Shown: positions 1-12,479 of the stretch, in pieces | How the letters are laid out: each line of letters begins with the position of its first letter | Numbering within the stretch: position 1 is the stretch's first letter | Assembly: GCA_021234155.1 (NCBI GenBank) | Contig: JAJEKV010000072.1 | Span: 5,433,620 to 5,497,619 of the forward strand | Length of the DNA: 64,000 nt | Source of the DNA: Isoetes taiwanensis | Taxonomy: Eukaryota > Streptophyta > Lycopodiopsida > Isoetales > Isoetaceae | Direction of reading: 5' to 3' | Notes under the pieces: generated by a model | What the model saw: only the letters and a program-made list of their open reading frames with translations | Databases searched by the model: none | Told to the model about the DNA's origin: nothing | Made by a program: the position numbers and the translations under genes

Positions 1-2770
1 ACTCGTATGAACTTTGCTATAATAACATTCTTCAAACCGGGCCGCTTGAGTACAATATGCAATCACGGGCCAAAATATAATAGAAGAATTTCATCGGCCT
101 CGCCGCCGCCGGACTTTGAGACATGATCATGGACGAAGCCTCACAATCTTCAGCTCTAATGACACAACAAGGCTATAACATCCGGTTGCGCCTATAATTC
201 AGATCATCATCGCGAAAATCGCTGCGGAGCATATTTAAAGCTTAAGGGTCAAAACCGAATGTAGCCTATTAGACTACCATCATCCACTACAAATACGCAA
301 ACTTGACAAAGCCGTGGGGAATAGTACCGCTAAGTGATTGCGTTCTACCTTCGCAGCTTCCGTGAGTAACAACATCACAAACCGCCAGGATTGACCCATA
401 CCATTCACTGGAGCCGCGAACCATGTGAGCTATGTCATGCTTCCCACTCCATCTATCTGGATCCGTATGCACGTAGTTTTCTTACTTTTGATGCCCGAAA
501 GTTCGCCAGCAAGGGCTCTTATATATAATGTGATAAAATAACACTGAACCTTGAAAAAGCTAAGTCCAAATGGCTGCAACACAAAATAATGGAATACTAT
601 GACTCTAGGCATTGACCAATAACAAGTTATCCAGTCCATATGCATATAATTCCAAGATATACTATATGTACAAACCGCAGTTTTCGTACTTGTATCTAAT
701 TTGATGGGAATCTTTTCTTCTAAAGCAACCAACTACTCAGCTTCCCCGGGTCTCGCTTATTTTCCGCGATTCCATTTCCTTTTTATGAAGAACACCGTCT
801 TCAAGCTCGCTACATCGTGCGAATTGCCAAATCACTTGAAATAGTATACCCAAAATACTAAGTGGGCTAAGATTGAAATGAAATAGCCATCGCCAGGAGA
901 GTTGTACTTGATGTGCATATCGAAGAGCTGCCATGAATTGCCGCCATTGGAAATGTATATGCCTTACCAAGCAATAGAAATTTATCACATCAAAAAATAT
1001 ACAAGTTTAGAAGGTAAATATAACATTAACATGTATCCGGTTTATTATGATAATGTATTCGAAGTCTACATTATGATACTAAATAACATAAGACCTATAA
1101 AGTCATTTCCATCTAAAAAACAATCACCAGATCCCAGAAGAAATTGATCCCGACTATTGAAGGTTGTTTTAGTCAAGTTTATTATCGATGAAATAACAGA
1201 AATACAAAGAGCCATCACCACTAGTTAACAAAGATAGGAAGAGAGCAATAAAGTTCATGATTCTTGAAACAAAACCAAAGTCCCTGAAATTTTCTCCCGT
1301 GCTATGGCCGGTTTAACTAGGAGTTGCAACAAACAAGAAGAAAAACAGGATATAGGTCTTTGAAAGAGCTTCATTGGTAGGAAGTCTCGATAAAGAGTGA
1401 CAAAAAGGACAAAGTAATGAGCAAGTCCTACAAACCCAAAAGAATATTGCCGGCTCGGTTCATCTTATAGTAGCACTCAAAAGTGCGCTATAAAGTTTCC
1501 AACTACCGACCAATGTGTTGAGGGATTTGCCACCTTTGATAACCTTTCGCCTTCTCAAGATAGCCACTCCACCATAAATCTTCAGCTCTAACACCACTAT
1601 ATTAGAGACATGCACACACACCATAATGCGGATGAAGAGGTTGAAATTGTAGGTGAATTCCCTGTGGCCAAAACATTGCTCATACCCTAGGTGCAAAGAA
1701 AAATTTACTCTAACTGGATGATAATACCTCGTCGAACGACTTCAAGATAATAGACCAACTTTGCCATGTATGTGCAAGAAATTACAAGATATGCTAAAAG
1801 TGCCAAAGTCCATACACATTGACAAAGCTAGAGCATGAAGAAATTTTGTTGGCAAAGATTAAAAGACAATTGTTTCCAAAGAATTACTTTGGGAATCTAA
1901 GAAGGAATGGCCATGTCTTATCTTTTGAAGCAAAGTGTCCTCTCGATTCGACACAAAAGTAAATCAATCTTAGACAACAAGAAGAGCATTATTTCCAAGC
2001 TATACAACTCTCCCGACTATGTCTTATATTGTAACCGCATTAAAAAGGACAAGTGATAAAATGGCATGTGTCGTGTGTTCTACATCTTGCTTTCGATTTT
2101 ACTAGTCACCAGAAATACTGCCTAATAATTAGACTCATAAATCATTTGCTCATAGACCTTTAGTACTTCCAAGTTCGGTCCTGAGTGAGATTCGTAGATT
2201 GTTTGTTATATCAACCAAAAATCTCCTCGCCATGTGAAAATTAGGGATGCAGTGTTTTCCTTCTCATCCCTTTTCCTCCCACCTCGGACATAAGGACCTT
2301 TGTTCAAAATACATATTGTTTTTATTGATTGCACCTTGAGAAGAAATAGTGTCAACATTGCTCTTCAAGAATTGCACAAACCGATTTCAAGGATAAAGCA
2401 TTGATTTTGTAGAAAAGCCCAGACAAAAGTCTGTTGCATACCTAATCTGGATCTTGGATTTTAGAAGGGGGTAGTGTAGCAAGCCTAATGCCGGGGTTTT
2501 GTTCTTGGTTGGATATTCTTAACATCAAAATGAATCGATGAGGAGAAGAAGACTCTAGACTAGATTCTTTATTTCGCACAAAAAAGATGAGACACTAGCA
2601 AAGAGAGAATAGGCATTGTTTCATTTGATCTTGGAACGTGTGATTTTTCAACGTAGAAATTAAGATGGGGGTGTTCTTCCCTCTAAAACCCGGTTTTAAC
2701 ATCTCATGATTCAAAAAACGCAGATGATCGCCGATTTATAGGGAACAATAGGTTTGAGCAAAGCATCGGG
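1..2770. other. AT-rich intergenic DNA, no gene recognised
   Basis: I see no open reading frame longer than about 100 codons with recognisable protein character on either strand, no splice-linked coding pattern and no terminal repeats of a complete element. The DNA looks like decayed plant intergenic sequence. Old, unrecognisable transposon remnants are likely but cannot be shown from this sequence alone. Confidence 0.5.
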
Positions 2771-2809
2771 CATATCCTAGGTATATTTCAAGATATACCT
2801 AGATATGCC
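2771..2809. repeat. Short inverted repeat around CCTAGGTATAT
   Basis: Two arms of about 16 bp (2771-2787 and 2794-2809) are complementary apart from one or two positions, with a spacer of about 6 bp, so the segment can form a compact hairpin. It lies in gene-free DNA. A tandem duplication of TATACTGCCTAATCC lies nearby at about 2913-2944. No function is evident. Confidence 0.6.
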
Positions 2810-5196
2810 GTAAACCCAAGATAAGCTTAGGGTTTGCCCCTAGGGGCAACCCAATATAATTCAAGGGATCTCACAATTTTTCTAGAAATATTGCTATACT
2901 TCTCTCTATTCCTATACTGCCTAATCCTATACTGCCTAATCCTAGTCCTGATCCAGGCATATTCCACACCATATCCAAAACCACAAACTATGGCGTACCA
3001 TCCAAAATAAGATGGGGTCAAACCCCATTTTCCACGCCACCAAAGGTCCGCCAAACGTGTTCCAAGAAGTCAAACAAGTACATATATAGTATTTAACAAG
3101 AAGTTAGCATGTCTTTGTGGCGATCCAGATAAGTCCATTGCCGCCAACAAATAGGGTTCACACGTAAAAAAATCAGAATAGATTTTAAAGACCTACCTAC
3201 ATGCCACCCACAACATATGAACACCGCACTTCAGAAGGACATCCACCTTTGAGTCATGTTGTCCATCACATGAAATGCAGATACAACATGATCGAAGCAT
3301 GGGGACTTGAACCCCACCGACATAAGCCATTGATAAGTTGCCTTAGCATAATGGAACTCCCCAAAGGGTGATCCATTATGCTAGGGGCTAATCCCATGCA
3401 CAGTCCTCAAGCATACCCATGCTAATGCAAGTTCATCATCATGCCAAGTTTTTAATTTTCTTAATGCGTAATGCATACGCAGTAAACAAAGTAATGCAAC
3501 TAAAAAGACAACAATAACAAAATGAATCACAATCCCATAAGAAAATAGTTTGAATCAATTGCTCGTGATGTTCAACACATGTGCATGCCTCCTTTGCCAA
3601 CCTCCATTGTTTCCTCACAAGAATTGTTAGAGGCGTAATCTAGAACATGGCGCACTGGAAATCTTGAGAGGGAACTTGTCAATGTGTCTCAACTCCCGAA
3701 GCAACAAAGCACGCAAGTTCATGTGGCTCCTCGAGCTTGCCTCTCTTGCCCACCGCAGCTTTCATCCCACTCCATGCTTCCAATGGTCTCCTCCACCATT
3801 GAATAAAGCACCCACCGCATCTGAAGCAAGCGCCACGTAAGCCGCAACTATCTCTGCAAGGGTATTTATGTTGACAACACTGGTCAACAACTCATATGCC
3901 ACATGAGCCTGCTCTGCATCTGCAGATGCTACAGCAAGATGTGGAAGACTAGTGGAAATCAGGTTTTCCACAGAGGGGTCCTGAGGGAGTGGAGGTTCAG
4001 GTGGCCTATCAGGAGGATCAAAGGACTCCACCGCCTCTTGCTGCACATTCTCCAAATGGGCAAGGGAAGGCATTGGCACAGGCATGTCCGTGCATGCACA
4101 TCAAATGAGTCCTATAAACCTGCCACAATCAAGCAACACAAAAAGAAATAACTAGCTGTAAACATAAAGCAAAGAGATCCAAACATGCCATCGCTTGATA
4201 GCCATCGGGTAATCAATCGGAGTCCAAAAGGAATGAAATCAGCCGCCCGACATCCCCTCCATCCTGTGCCCCTAACTCCCTCGCCCTTACATGTCAACCC
4301 AACCCCTCATCTCCATCTCCGTGGGCTGCATGCATCATCATAATATTCTTCCTCGCCTAACCCAATCGCTCCACGAAGTTGCATACCCCAGGGACATTGA
4401 ATATGACACAAGGGACATCGGTCGGGTATGGCTTGTGACCGGGTTCAACGCTATTCTCCACGGGCTTCACACGATGCTCAAAATGAATGCATAGTTAGTA
4501 GGCAAGATCCACCGCTAGATAGAATCCCCTGCCCCTCATCATCCCAGATACAAGTATAATGCAGGGAGGCAGTATTAACCCGCTTCCTCCATGGTACTTC
4601 ACAAAATGATGGGCTCCGGAAGCAAGTTCTTGTTGTCCAACACCATAACACTTTTGAGATCACCGCACTATGAAGCGTATAGAGATCTTTGCCCATCTCG
4701 ACCGCTTTCACTCACATTATGAAGGCAAACCTTGAAGTGGACATTCCCAAAGTCCTTAAAGCAATACCCAACCAAATTCCTCAAGCATTGCATCCTTGTA
4801 TTCTTAAAGGCCTTGCACATCGAGGATGCTCGCCGCTTTTGGGATCTCCAACCAAAAACTTTTGATGGCAAAGATTCAAAAGAAGAGGTGTTTTCGTTCT
4901 TAGCACTCCCCTGGCAATGCAAATGATCCAAATGGATTCACTCTCAAGAGCCACAACCCCAAAGAATGGTCCTGCTCTTCAAGTAATCCACAAGTCTCAC
5001 AAACATGCTAAGGGGACATCGCCCCAAAGATAACCCGTGGTAAGGCTCACATCCAAAAAACCACTCCCCCTCATCCTCAATGTCTAATCTACCCCGCCTT
5101 ACAGGTTCCCTCTCAGTTCCCCACACGTAAAAGCATTATCAATACAAGAGAAATTGGCCTAAGGAGGCAAACTTTATTTCTATGCACTAGCACCTC
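2810..5196. other. Intergenic DNA, no gene recognised
   Basis: No convincing coding region. A 107-codon minus-strand reading frame at 3762-4085 has acidic, proline-rich composition, but I recognise no family and no linked exons. A perfect 12-bp inverted repeat lies at 3344-3383 and is listed separately. Nothing else can be supported. Confidence 0.45.
3344..3383. repeat. Perfect 12-bp inverted repeat
   Basis: TAGCATAATGGA at 3344-3355 is matched by its exact reverse complement at 3372-3383 across a 16-bp spacer. It forms a stem-loop in gene-free DNA. It could be a small foldback remnant or chance; no target-site duplication is visible. Confidence 0.6.
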
Positions 5197-5310
5197 TAGT
5201 GATAACCAACACACCAAAAGGGCGGATCCTTCAAGGAAATTGTTATCCAATGGGCCCCAACCTTTCCAGGCTTTATCCCATACCCCATAGACCATATCAA
5301 TTCTTCCTCT
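5197..5310. repeat. Dispersed direct repeat, copy 1
   Basis: This ~114-bp segment recurs at 5918-6023 with about 85-90% identity and one internal deletion (the CCTTCAA after the GGGCGGAT stretch). Both copies start with TAGTGATAACCA and end near CATAGACCATATCAA. Copy 1 lies just left of a primer-binding-site-like sequence, so both may come from the leader of one decayed LTR retrotransposon read on the minus strand. Confidence 0.65.
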
Positions 5311-5375
5311 CCTCGAGATGCTTTGCCCTCAAGCATGTGGAACACACCAATGTTGCCATGAGGAATTGAACCTTT

Positions 5376-5391
5376 GCCTCGATACCAAATG
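5376..5391 (-). promoter_or_regulatory. Primer-binding-site-like sequence of a decayed LTR retrotransposon
   Basis: Read on the minus strand this is TTTGGTATCGAGGC, close to the initiator-tRNA-Met complement TGGTATCAGAGC used by many plant LTR retrotransposons. A TG that could be an LTR terminus follows on the plus strand at 5390. No matching second LTR was found, so this would be a remnant. A chance match cannot be excluded. Confidence 0.3.
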
Positions 5392-5917
5392 TTACTAATG
5401 CTTTGTTCTTCCTGCAAATTCATCAACTTATTAGAAAGTAAAACACCACAGGGTACTCGATTTATCACCCAACTGGATCAACTAGAAGAGATATCACCAA
5501 GTCAAGCTACTCGGCAAGGCTGTATAAGAATAAGCTCTTTTCTAGCCACCAACGATCGTTGTTACAGAAAGCAAAGCTAGGCTCATCATCGCATATAAAA
5601 AAAGAGCAGATCTAGTTGTGCAAATGGCTTAGACCCATGTGCACCTTTCTGGTCATAAGGAATCTATGGACAAGCAAGCCCAATCTGGAAACTAGACTTC
5701 CAGGGCTTTCCAACAAGGTAAGTATCGCCGATTTTTGAGTTGTGGTCGTGGAGATATCACGTCTCAAACTTAACCTTCTATTTATAGGTAACAACACCCT
5801 TTTTTTGCCGTTTTGCTTCTAAATAAAGGTCAAGATTTATTTTAGCTCTCTTTGATAATATCAAATCTTAGACATACTGAATGGCTTTCTTACTTGATCA
5901 TATCAATAAATATTATT

Positions 5918-6023
5918 TAGTGATAACCAAGACACCAAAAGGGCGGAAGGAAATCGTTATCCAATGGGCCCCAAAATTCCAGGCTTTATCCCATACCCCA
6001 TAGACCATATCAATCTTACCTCT
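5918..6023. repeat. Dispersed direct repeat, copy 2
   Basis: Second copy of the segment at 5197-5310, in the same orientation and about 720 bp away. It lacks the seven bases after GGGCGG that copy 1 has. The flanks are unrelated, so this is not a simple tandem duplication. Confidence 0.65.
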
Positions 6024-6568
6024 ATTCTAATACGCGAAAGCATCAACATGGCTACCACGATAGAAAACACACAAAATTTAAACAAAGAATTCTAAGGCGG
6101 CACTCACCTCCGACTGCAAGACGACATGCCCAGCAACTCCAGCGGCATATGGGAAGGCGCTCCACCTCTGCCCCATCGCTTCCACGCGCCAAAGACCCCA
6201 GAGCCAACAGACCACTTCTAAAAATGAAAGACCTCGATCTAAAAAATCCCACATCCTAATTTCCACCATCAGCACAATATGCTCTTAGCATACGAATACA
6301 CCATTTAACCTTTGAAAACCTTATGTAACCTCAGACCCCAAACAACAATTGCCCAAAATAATCAAGCTAAAACAAGGGTTTGCCTTACGATAAAAGAACC
6401 TTCCTTCCTTCCTTTCGGACAAGGGCCTCCATGGCTAGGGTTGGCAATCCAACATTATCTTTTCAAAACCTTTACAAGGGGTAGATGCTATTAGGACACG
6501 TCAGTATTAGCTTTTGATGACATGGCCGATGCTAAAGATAACAGAGCCCATCCGACCGTCCATTTAGA
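6024..6568. other. Upstream region of the RIQ-like gene
   Basis: Gene-free DNA immediately upstream of the RIQ-like reading frame. It presumably holds the promoter and 5' leader, but I cannot point to a TATA box or other element with confidence. Two ATGs just upstream of the chosen start (6591 and 6598) open short out-of-frame reading frames and could act as upstream ORFs. Confidence 0.35.
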
Positions 6569-6625
6569 TTGCAGCCTCACAATGCTACGTATGAGTCATG
6601 GCTTTCGTCGGAAGAGGGCACGGCT

Positions 6626-7550
6626 ATGGCGGAATCTTTGCTCCTCAAAGGCTCGGCTCAGGGCCTCTCCGGCCGATTCTCTTCCCAAGATGTAGCATGC
6701 CTGCAAAAACAGCGCCCTGGTAGCCTTGTCATTAAAGCTGCAAAAGAAGCAGCTCCCGGAACACGCTACATTGGAGGTAAAAGAGTAAGTTTCTTCCTTT
6801 CTCAAATTATTGCATTAGGTATAATGTTTTAATCTGAAGTAGAGTTACTTGTTTGTGCTCCGACAGCCGTGAAGCAATATACCTGAAAATTATATCCCAG
6901 GCATCTTTTTGCGTTTTTATTTTTAGCTTTAAGTTTAGTATTGAGATTGTTGATTTTTCAGATTCTTGAAAATGGCCATAGACGAATCTCCATTTCTGCA
7001 CTACAATTCACTTTCTCAATGAAAACTGTGATAATAGGGCTTATTAAATGCTTTTTAAAATAAGTTATGCATTTATTATTTAAGATATTAATTTAACAGA
7101 GCATTTGTCATGAACCCAAAAGGTCAAGGTAGTTCAACAGGGAGATAAATCTGCTACACTTAGAGACAAAGTGGATGGAGAGCAGAAGAGTGTAAAGTTG
7201 TTAACAAGAGTACAACAACTTAGATTGCTATCCAAGGCTGAAAAGGCAGGATTATTGACAACTGCAGAAAATTTTGGTGTTACACTTTCATCAATTGAGA
7301 AGCTTGGGCTTCTGTCAAAGGCAGAGGAACTTGACTACTTTCTGCTGCAACTGATACCAACACACCATCTTCCCTTCTCACAGCAGCCTTGGCCCTTTTA
7401 TTTGCTGGACCAGTTTTCGTGTATGTCGTCCCAGAGGATTCAGGTGTTCTTGTAGCTTTGCAAGTTCTGGTGGCCCTGGCTTCAGTGTTAGGAGGATCTG
7501 CCCTCTTTGCTGCTTCAAATTTTGTATCTACACTTCAAAGTTCTGATTAA
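6626..7550 (+). CDS. RIQ1/RIQ2-like (DUF1118) thylakoid protein, two exons, one frameshift
   Basis: Chloroplast membrane protein of the DUF1118 family. In Arabidopsis its members RIQ1 and RIQ2 affect grana stacking, LHCII organisation and induction of non-photochemical quenching. Exon 1 is 6626-6784 (53 codons). Its start is the first in-frame ATG (context GGCTATGGCG), and its sequence looks like a transit peptide running to [15 protein letters not shown] donor follows at 6785 and an AG acceptor ends at 7122, phase 0. Exon 2 encodes the family core [20 protein letters not shown] and then [16 protein letters not shown]. Near 7334 the sequence reads CTTGACTAC where CTTGGACTAC would keep frame; beyond it the other frame continues cleanly as SAATD..., two hydrophobic segments (about [15 protein letters not shown], then [17 protein letters not shown]), a conserved [11 protein letters not shown] tail and TAA at 7548. 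With one added base the protein would be 195 residues, a normal family length. Either a very recent pseudogene or a consensus error. Confidence 0.85.
6785..7122 (+). other. Intron of the RIQ-like gene
   Basis: A 338-bp intron bounded by a perfect GTAAGT donor after codon AGA and by AAAAG before GTC. It is AT-rich and T-rich, as plant introns are. It joins GGKR to VKVVQQGD in phase 0. An alternative acceptor (AACAG, ending 7140) would shorten exon 2 by six codons in the same frame. Confidence 0.75.
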
Positions 7551-7766
7551 CATTTATATTCGAGCCCTGTTTTATCAATGCAATCTACATGTAAGAGTAG
7601 GTAGTTTGCATTGTAAAGATGTGTATTCATTATTCATAAGTAAGCATATTTTCAAGGAATGAGATAGACCTTAGTCTTTTTTAAATAGAATGGTGAAACA
7701 ATAGTGAAGCCCCTCAAAAAAGGATATAAGGGAGAAAGAAAGTTCCTTTTTGGGTTGCCCGCAGGG

Positions 7767-7881
7767 CAATCTCTAGGGATGGAAGTGAGGAAATAGGGAT
7801 ATGCTTCGAACATTCTATCTGAACAATCTTTAGGGATGGAAGTGAGGAAATAGGGGATATGCTTTGAACATTCTATCTGGA
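7767..7881. repeat. 57-bp tandem duplication
   Basis: Two adjacent copies (7767-7823 and 7824-7881) start with CAATCT(C/T)TAGGGATGGAAG and end in ACATTCTATCTG, differing at about four positions. They lie about 220 bp past the stop of the RIQ-like gene, in its 3' flank. Confidence 0.8.
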
Positions 7882-9890
7882 CAGTCAATTATGGGAGATG
7901 TATGATCTGAAGGCTGAGATAGCATTGGAGCTGAGCTCAACTTGAAAGCCTGAAAGTCGAGTTTGCATGCCAGATCTCAAATTTGGACGAGCATTTAAAG
8001 TTTAGTTTTCGACGTTTGCAACCGGATTTGTGCATGGAAAAATTGGTAACGCATGTTGGCATTCGTTGAAATTTGGTGAAGTTTTTAATATAATCGTTAA
8101 GAAAAGACACTAGACTTGCCGTAAAGAGGGCATCAAATAGATTAATTGCTGCTTGATCTGTTGGAAGGAGTCTGAGACGGCCAGATTGGCAAGATTCACA
8201 GCAAGATAGGATTATTTGGGGTCATATTTGTGCTTGGCGAATCAGATTTGGAGTTCTTTTTGTGGTTTGCAAGAGGTTGGGTGGATATTTAAAGATTGTT
8301 GTTATTTTGTAATTGCAGTTACGTATATAAGAATGGCAGTTTACTGCCCATTCCCAGGGAGTCATCCCCGCATTCTGCACATTGGAGCTCTGGAATCAGA
8401 GGTAAAATCTCCAGAATCAGGGGTAGAAACGCCGGAATGAGAGGTAGATGGTGAGAATCGAAGGTAAATCTTCAAGAATGTTGAGTAACTTCAAGAACGG
8501 CTGCAGCTGTTAGATTAGTAGTAGTTCCGGAAAAGAAACTTAGCCAGATGGCGCAATGCCATTGGCAGATATGGCAGAATGCAACTTAAGTTGCATTTAC
8601 GGTTGTAGCTTGTGCCACATTTGTTGGGGAGGACAGGAAGTTGGGGTTAAGTTACATAAGTTTTTGTCCCACTTATCGATTTACTGCTCCAATCCCCGGA
8701 TAAGACCGACATGTCCCAATCTTGGATTTGAATCTGTGTTCCTGATTCGTTTGCCCGATTTTTGCTCCGAAGGGCAATCCCTTGTTGCTGTAGCAACTTG
8801 TTTCTTATTGTTGGGTGGGAGAGCGAGAAAACATTGGAAGCTGAACCACATAGGCTACCACATAGGCTACCTGAGCGGCTATTTAAGGCTGCCTTGCAAA
8901 ATTGACCTGCCCGATTTTGTCAAGAAATTGAGAGCTAAAACAAACATCAAACTTACAAGATTGATGATAGCAATATTTGAATTCAGTCAATGCCTGTCTT
9001 CAACTTAAATTTCCTATATCAAGACATCACTCCTGATCTGCTCCTATGTTCAATTTTTTGCTCCTAGATTTCTTGCTTATATATAGCAAGAAAAGACCTA
9101 GCATGCACTCCATGCCAAGCACATAGAAGAGCTAATATTTTTTCTATTGGAGAACAAGAAGTTAAATCTTACTTATCACCAAGGATGGTAACCTGAATCG
9201 AACCTCCCCCATAGGGTTGAACCCCAACCCCCGGTAAACCAACCGAGGGCGGGCATCGTTTATGCTTTTAAATTTCTTTCAATTCTTCATAGCACTTTAA
9301 CTCTTTAACCCCCATTCATACCATACAACTTCATGGCCGCCTCCCTCAGCCCCTTGCCCTGACCCCCATTTGGAGGGAGACATCCCTCAAAAATTTCAAA
9401 CCCCACCCGAGAACTGTGGAAGGGGCAGCGAAAACGCCCCGACGATAACAAAGACAAGGGAGAAACCTCTTCCATGAGGAGGGAAGCTCGCAAAGGCCCA
9501 ATCTATGAGATTGACTTTGAGATGGATGAAGGCCGCCAAGCCCCGCAGACAGCAGACGAGGACCATGAAAACAAATGAGGAACAGATCGAGAGCAATAGA
9601 ACCCTGATTGTAGGATTGATACAGACATACAAATTCTCAAAGATCCCACGCGGCTCAAAAGACGCTTAGGTTGAAAGGCAACGGGTTACGAGATGGAGAC
9701 CCGCGATGCAAAGAAGCTTAGAAGATTCGCCCGCTGGCCCACTTTGAGGGGCAACAGGATAAGGTGGCCTTGCCGACTTGCGAGCTCGCAGTGGAGTCCC
9801 CTCCCTCACCACCATGGAGACTATGGCATGCGACAAGCTGTGGTGTTGAGCAAGATACGCTGGCAACTATTTCCCGCCAAGTCGGTTTAG
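7882..9890. other. Intergenic DNA between the RIQ-like gene and LINE-C
   Basis: A 150-codon plus-strand reading frame (8556-9008) and a 74-codon one (8216-8440) occur, but neither shows a recognisable domain, compositional constraint or linked exons. The DNA may be an old retrotransposon remnant. I cannot support any gene here. Confidence 0.4.
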
Positions 9891-11161
9891 GGGTATGCCA
9901 CCGATACACAACGTCCGAGCCATCGCTGAAGCCACCAAAGCTAAGAACCCCCGCAGAGTAGGGCCGATGCACAAGATCGAGATCTCGGAGCTCAAAGCAA
10001 CCATTGCCCAACAGGCGCGCCTCCATGCCGAGGTCCATGAACACCGCGCATCATTACAAAATGAGTTGGCCAAACAAATAGAGATTCCAACAGAGCTAGG
10101 CTCCCGACTCCTGCCAGCAGAGGTCGCAACACAGGACAGCAAAGCGCACGTGCCCCACAAAATTGGCATTAGATCCAACGACAGACCGACACCACCTCCT
10201 CCATCTCGCGACACCACACCGCCCCCTCGGCCAGGAGCAGCCCACACACTTCAACCAACAAGGCCACCCCGGGACAGCCACCGCTGCCCCTCGACTCGCT
10301 GAGCAGCGGGGAGTAGAGCCAGCCGACGCCATAATGTGGTGGTGCGTGGACTCTCGGAGGAGGCAGAGAAGATCTCACCAAACGCATCCGGGATGAGATC
10401 CTATCTCGAATGTCATTCCCAACTGTGGTACACATTGCTAGAACAAGCCGCCTTGGGACTCAACGCCTGATCGGCCGTAGCGTTGTCACCTTCCGCGGGT
10501 GGCGCATATGCGAAAAGCGTGGAGGCTATTCTAGCGTCAAAGTAGGCAACCCGAAGGGGATCGCTTCAGTATGTCGACCCGGGATCTCACCCCCGGCGTA
10601 ACCGGAGTCCGGCCGGCGGTGGCCCAGTCGAGGACGTCCCGTCGTAGAGGGGGGGCTGCAGGCCTTGTCCGGGGCAAGCTTCGCATTTTCAGGCCGGCGC
10701 CTTCTGAGGTTGCCGAGGCAATGCGTCAGTAGCGCCACTCTGCTGGCCGGCTGCCGCTGGCCGCCGATACCTCCACTTGCACCTCTGCTCCCGCCCGCCC
10801 AAACTGGCGGCTTTCGAGATCTTGCGCATTGCTCCCCAACCGGGCGGACCATCGGCGTCCACATCGAATGCTAACAAATAGGAACTGTGCCTCCGGATGG
10901 TGTCTTGAAACTGCCGGGCTTCCCCGGCGTAAAAGGCGAGAGTCTCAATGCTATTGCACCGTGATATGGATCCGATTTTCCTCATGGAAACATGGGAACA
11001 TGCGGGGCCTGAACTACCTGGGACCTCCCAAGCTATCTCGCATTTCTGTTCAATGAGTGCACAGCAAGCGAGGGCATGGCGGGTGGCCCTCGCTACTACC
11101 GCGGCAACCTTGAGGCACTCAAAATCTCGTTGCAAAAAAATGGCCATACAAATCGCTATTT

Positions 11162-11420
11162 GTGGGTGCGAAAAAGATGACAAGGGATGGCGACACTCTT
11201 CTCATAGCAGCATGCTACTTTCCACATGCCGAGAGCAACTTTTATAACACTCATTCGGATGTGGATCGATTGGAGCCCTATGTCGATCTATATGATGACA
11301 TACTGGAAGACAAACAAGTTAAGGGGATTATGTTGCTTGGCGACTTTAATGCACGCACAGGAGCCGAGAAGGTTTCAAAATTTGAGCCCCTGGCAGAGGA
11401 CGTCTTGCAGTTGAACCCCG
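11162..11420 (+). pseudogene. LINE-C apurinic/apyrimidinic-type endonuclease fragment
   Basis: One reading frame shows LLIAACYFPHAESNF, then DVDRLEPYVDLYDDIL and the diagnostic IMLLGDFNARTG, where GDFN is the conserved metal-site motif of LINE AP-type endonucleases that nick target DNA. The upstream residues of the domain are in other frames. After about 11,420 the similarity is lost through frameshifts. The domain is therefore incomplete. Confidence 0.8.
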
Positions 11421-12479
11421 GTCAAGGATATCAGACGACAACCATATTTCGCGCTATGGCAGGCAGTTGTTGTTGCTGGGTAGTATCTTTGACCTGGTTA
11501 TTTGTAATGGGTTGGCACAATGGCCGTCTTCCAGCTGCTGCACTTGTAGACAGGAGAACCAAGGGGCGGCTCCAAAGGTGGTGGATTATCTGGCGGGTTG
11601 AGGAACGAGATCTCGCACTGTTTACTCATTTTTCCATCGGGATAGGCCGGCCCCTGTTCATGCATCTCCATTGGGAGGCTCCCCGTGCATCTACTACCTC
11701 AACACACCGTGTGCCCCAACTACGCCTGGACTACGACCGTGCAGGGACCTATGCCCAGCTGCTTGAGCATGATCCGGCAGACTGCCGCAACTCCCCACAC
11801 TTCGGGAGCAATGCGCTCACCGACTCATCCGCTTCGACGGCCGCAGAAAGATGCTTTGGGAGAGGCGCTCCACGGCGAACCTCGTGCACTACCACCTTCC
11901 CCGCAATGATGGTTTGATGATGAGTGTCGGAGCTCAAACGCACACTCCCAAGCAAGTCATCGATCCCATCTCCCGCCCCACAAAGCCAGTCAAATACCGC
12001 CTCTTTCTCAAGGACAAGAAGGCCGATACCTCACGCGAGCATCGAAGAATGATGTTTGGTCTCCTCGGACCGCACCCCAGACATTCGAGAAGGGTCTTGA
12101 GCAAGCCCGCCCCGGCCCGTGAACATCACCCTGAGCAATGGGTACAAGATTTGCAACAGCTTGTAATGCGACCGGCCGGGGGGCGGGGCCGATCTCTACA
12201 GATAGGCATGGCTCGTTATCACGAGGGGGATGTCATCATGGGCCCGCAGCGTCTAGGTAATGGGAAGGCAAAGGCAGATTTAGATGGCATGCGTGCGTAA
12301 CTTCAAAATGGGTTGGGCCTCCACCGGTGCCTCCCCTCCGACATTGTTCAATAAAGCATTGCGAGAAGGCTTCCCTACGCAATGGACCACTAGTAGGGTA
12401 GTGCCCATATACAAGGGGGGACCCTCAATGTCCGGCCAACTACCGCATACTATTATGGTCAGCTCTCTCTTTACAAAAC

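Noticed and set aside
3295-3370. Possible minus-strand tRNA with GGGGTTCAAGTCCCC T-arm
   Set aside because: The T-arm-like palindrome is present, but no 7-bp acceptor pairing, D-arm or anticodon stem lies at the required distances.
3762-4085. 107-codon minus-strand reading frame, Pro/Glu-rich
   Set aside because: No recognisable domain, no linked exons and overlapping frames on the other strand; length is within chance in this composition.
8556-9008. 150-codon plus-strand reading frame
   Set aside because: Composition rich in Cys, Leu and His without a family signature; no neighbouring exon or promoter evidence.
10526-11183. Overlapping minus-strand reading frames of 112 and 164 codons
   Set aside because: They lie in the GC-rich LINE-C body, antisense to endonuclease-containing sequence; long frames are expected by chance at this GC content.
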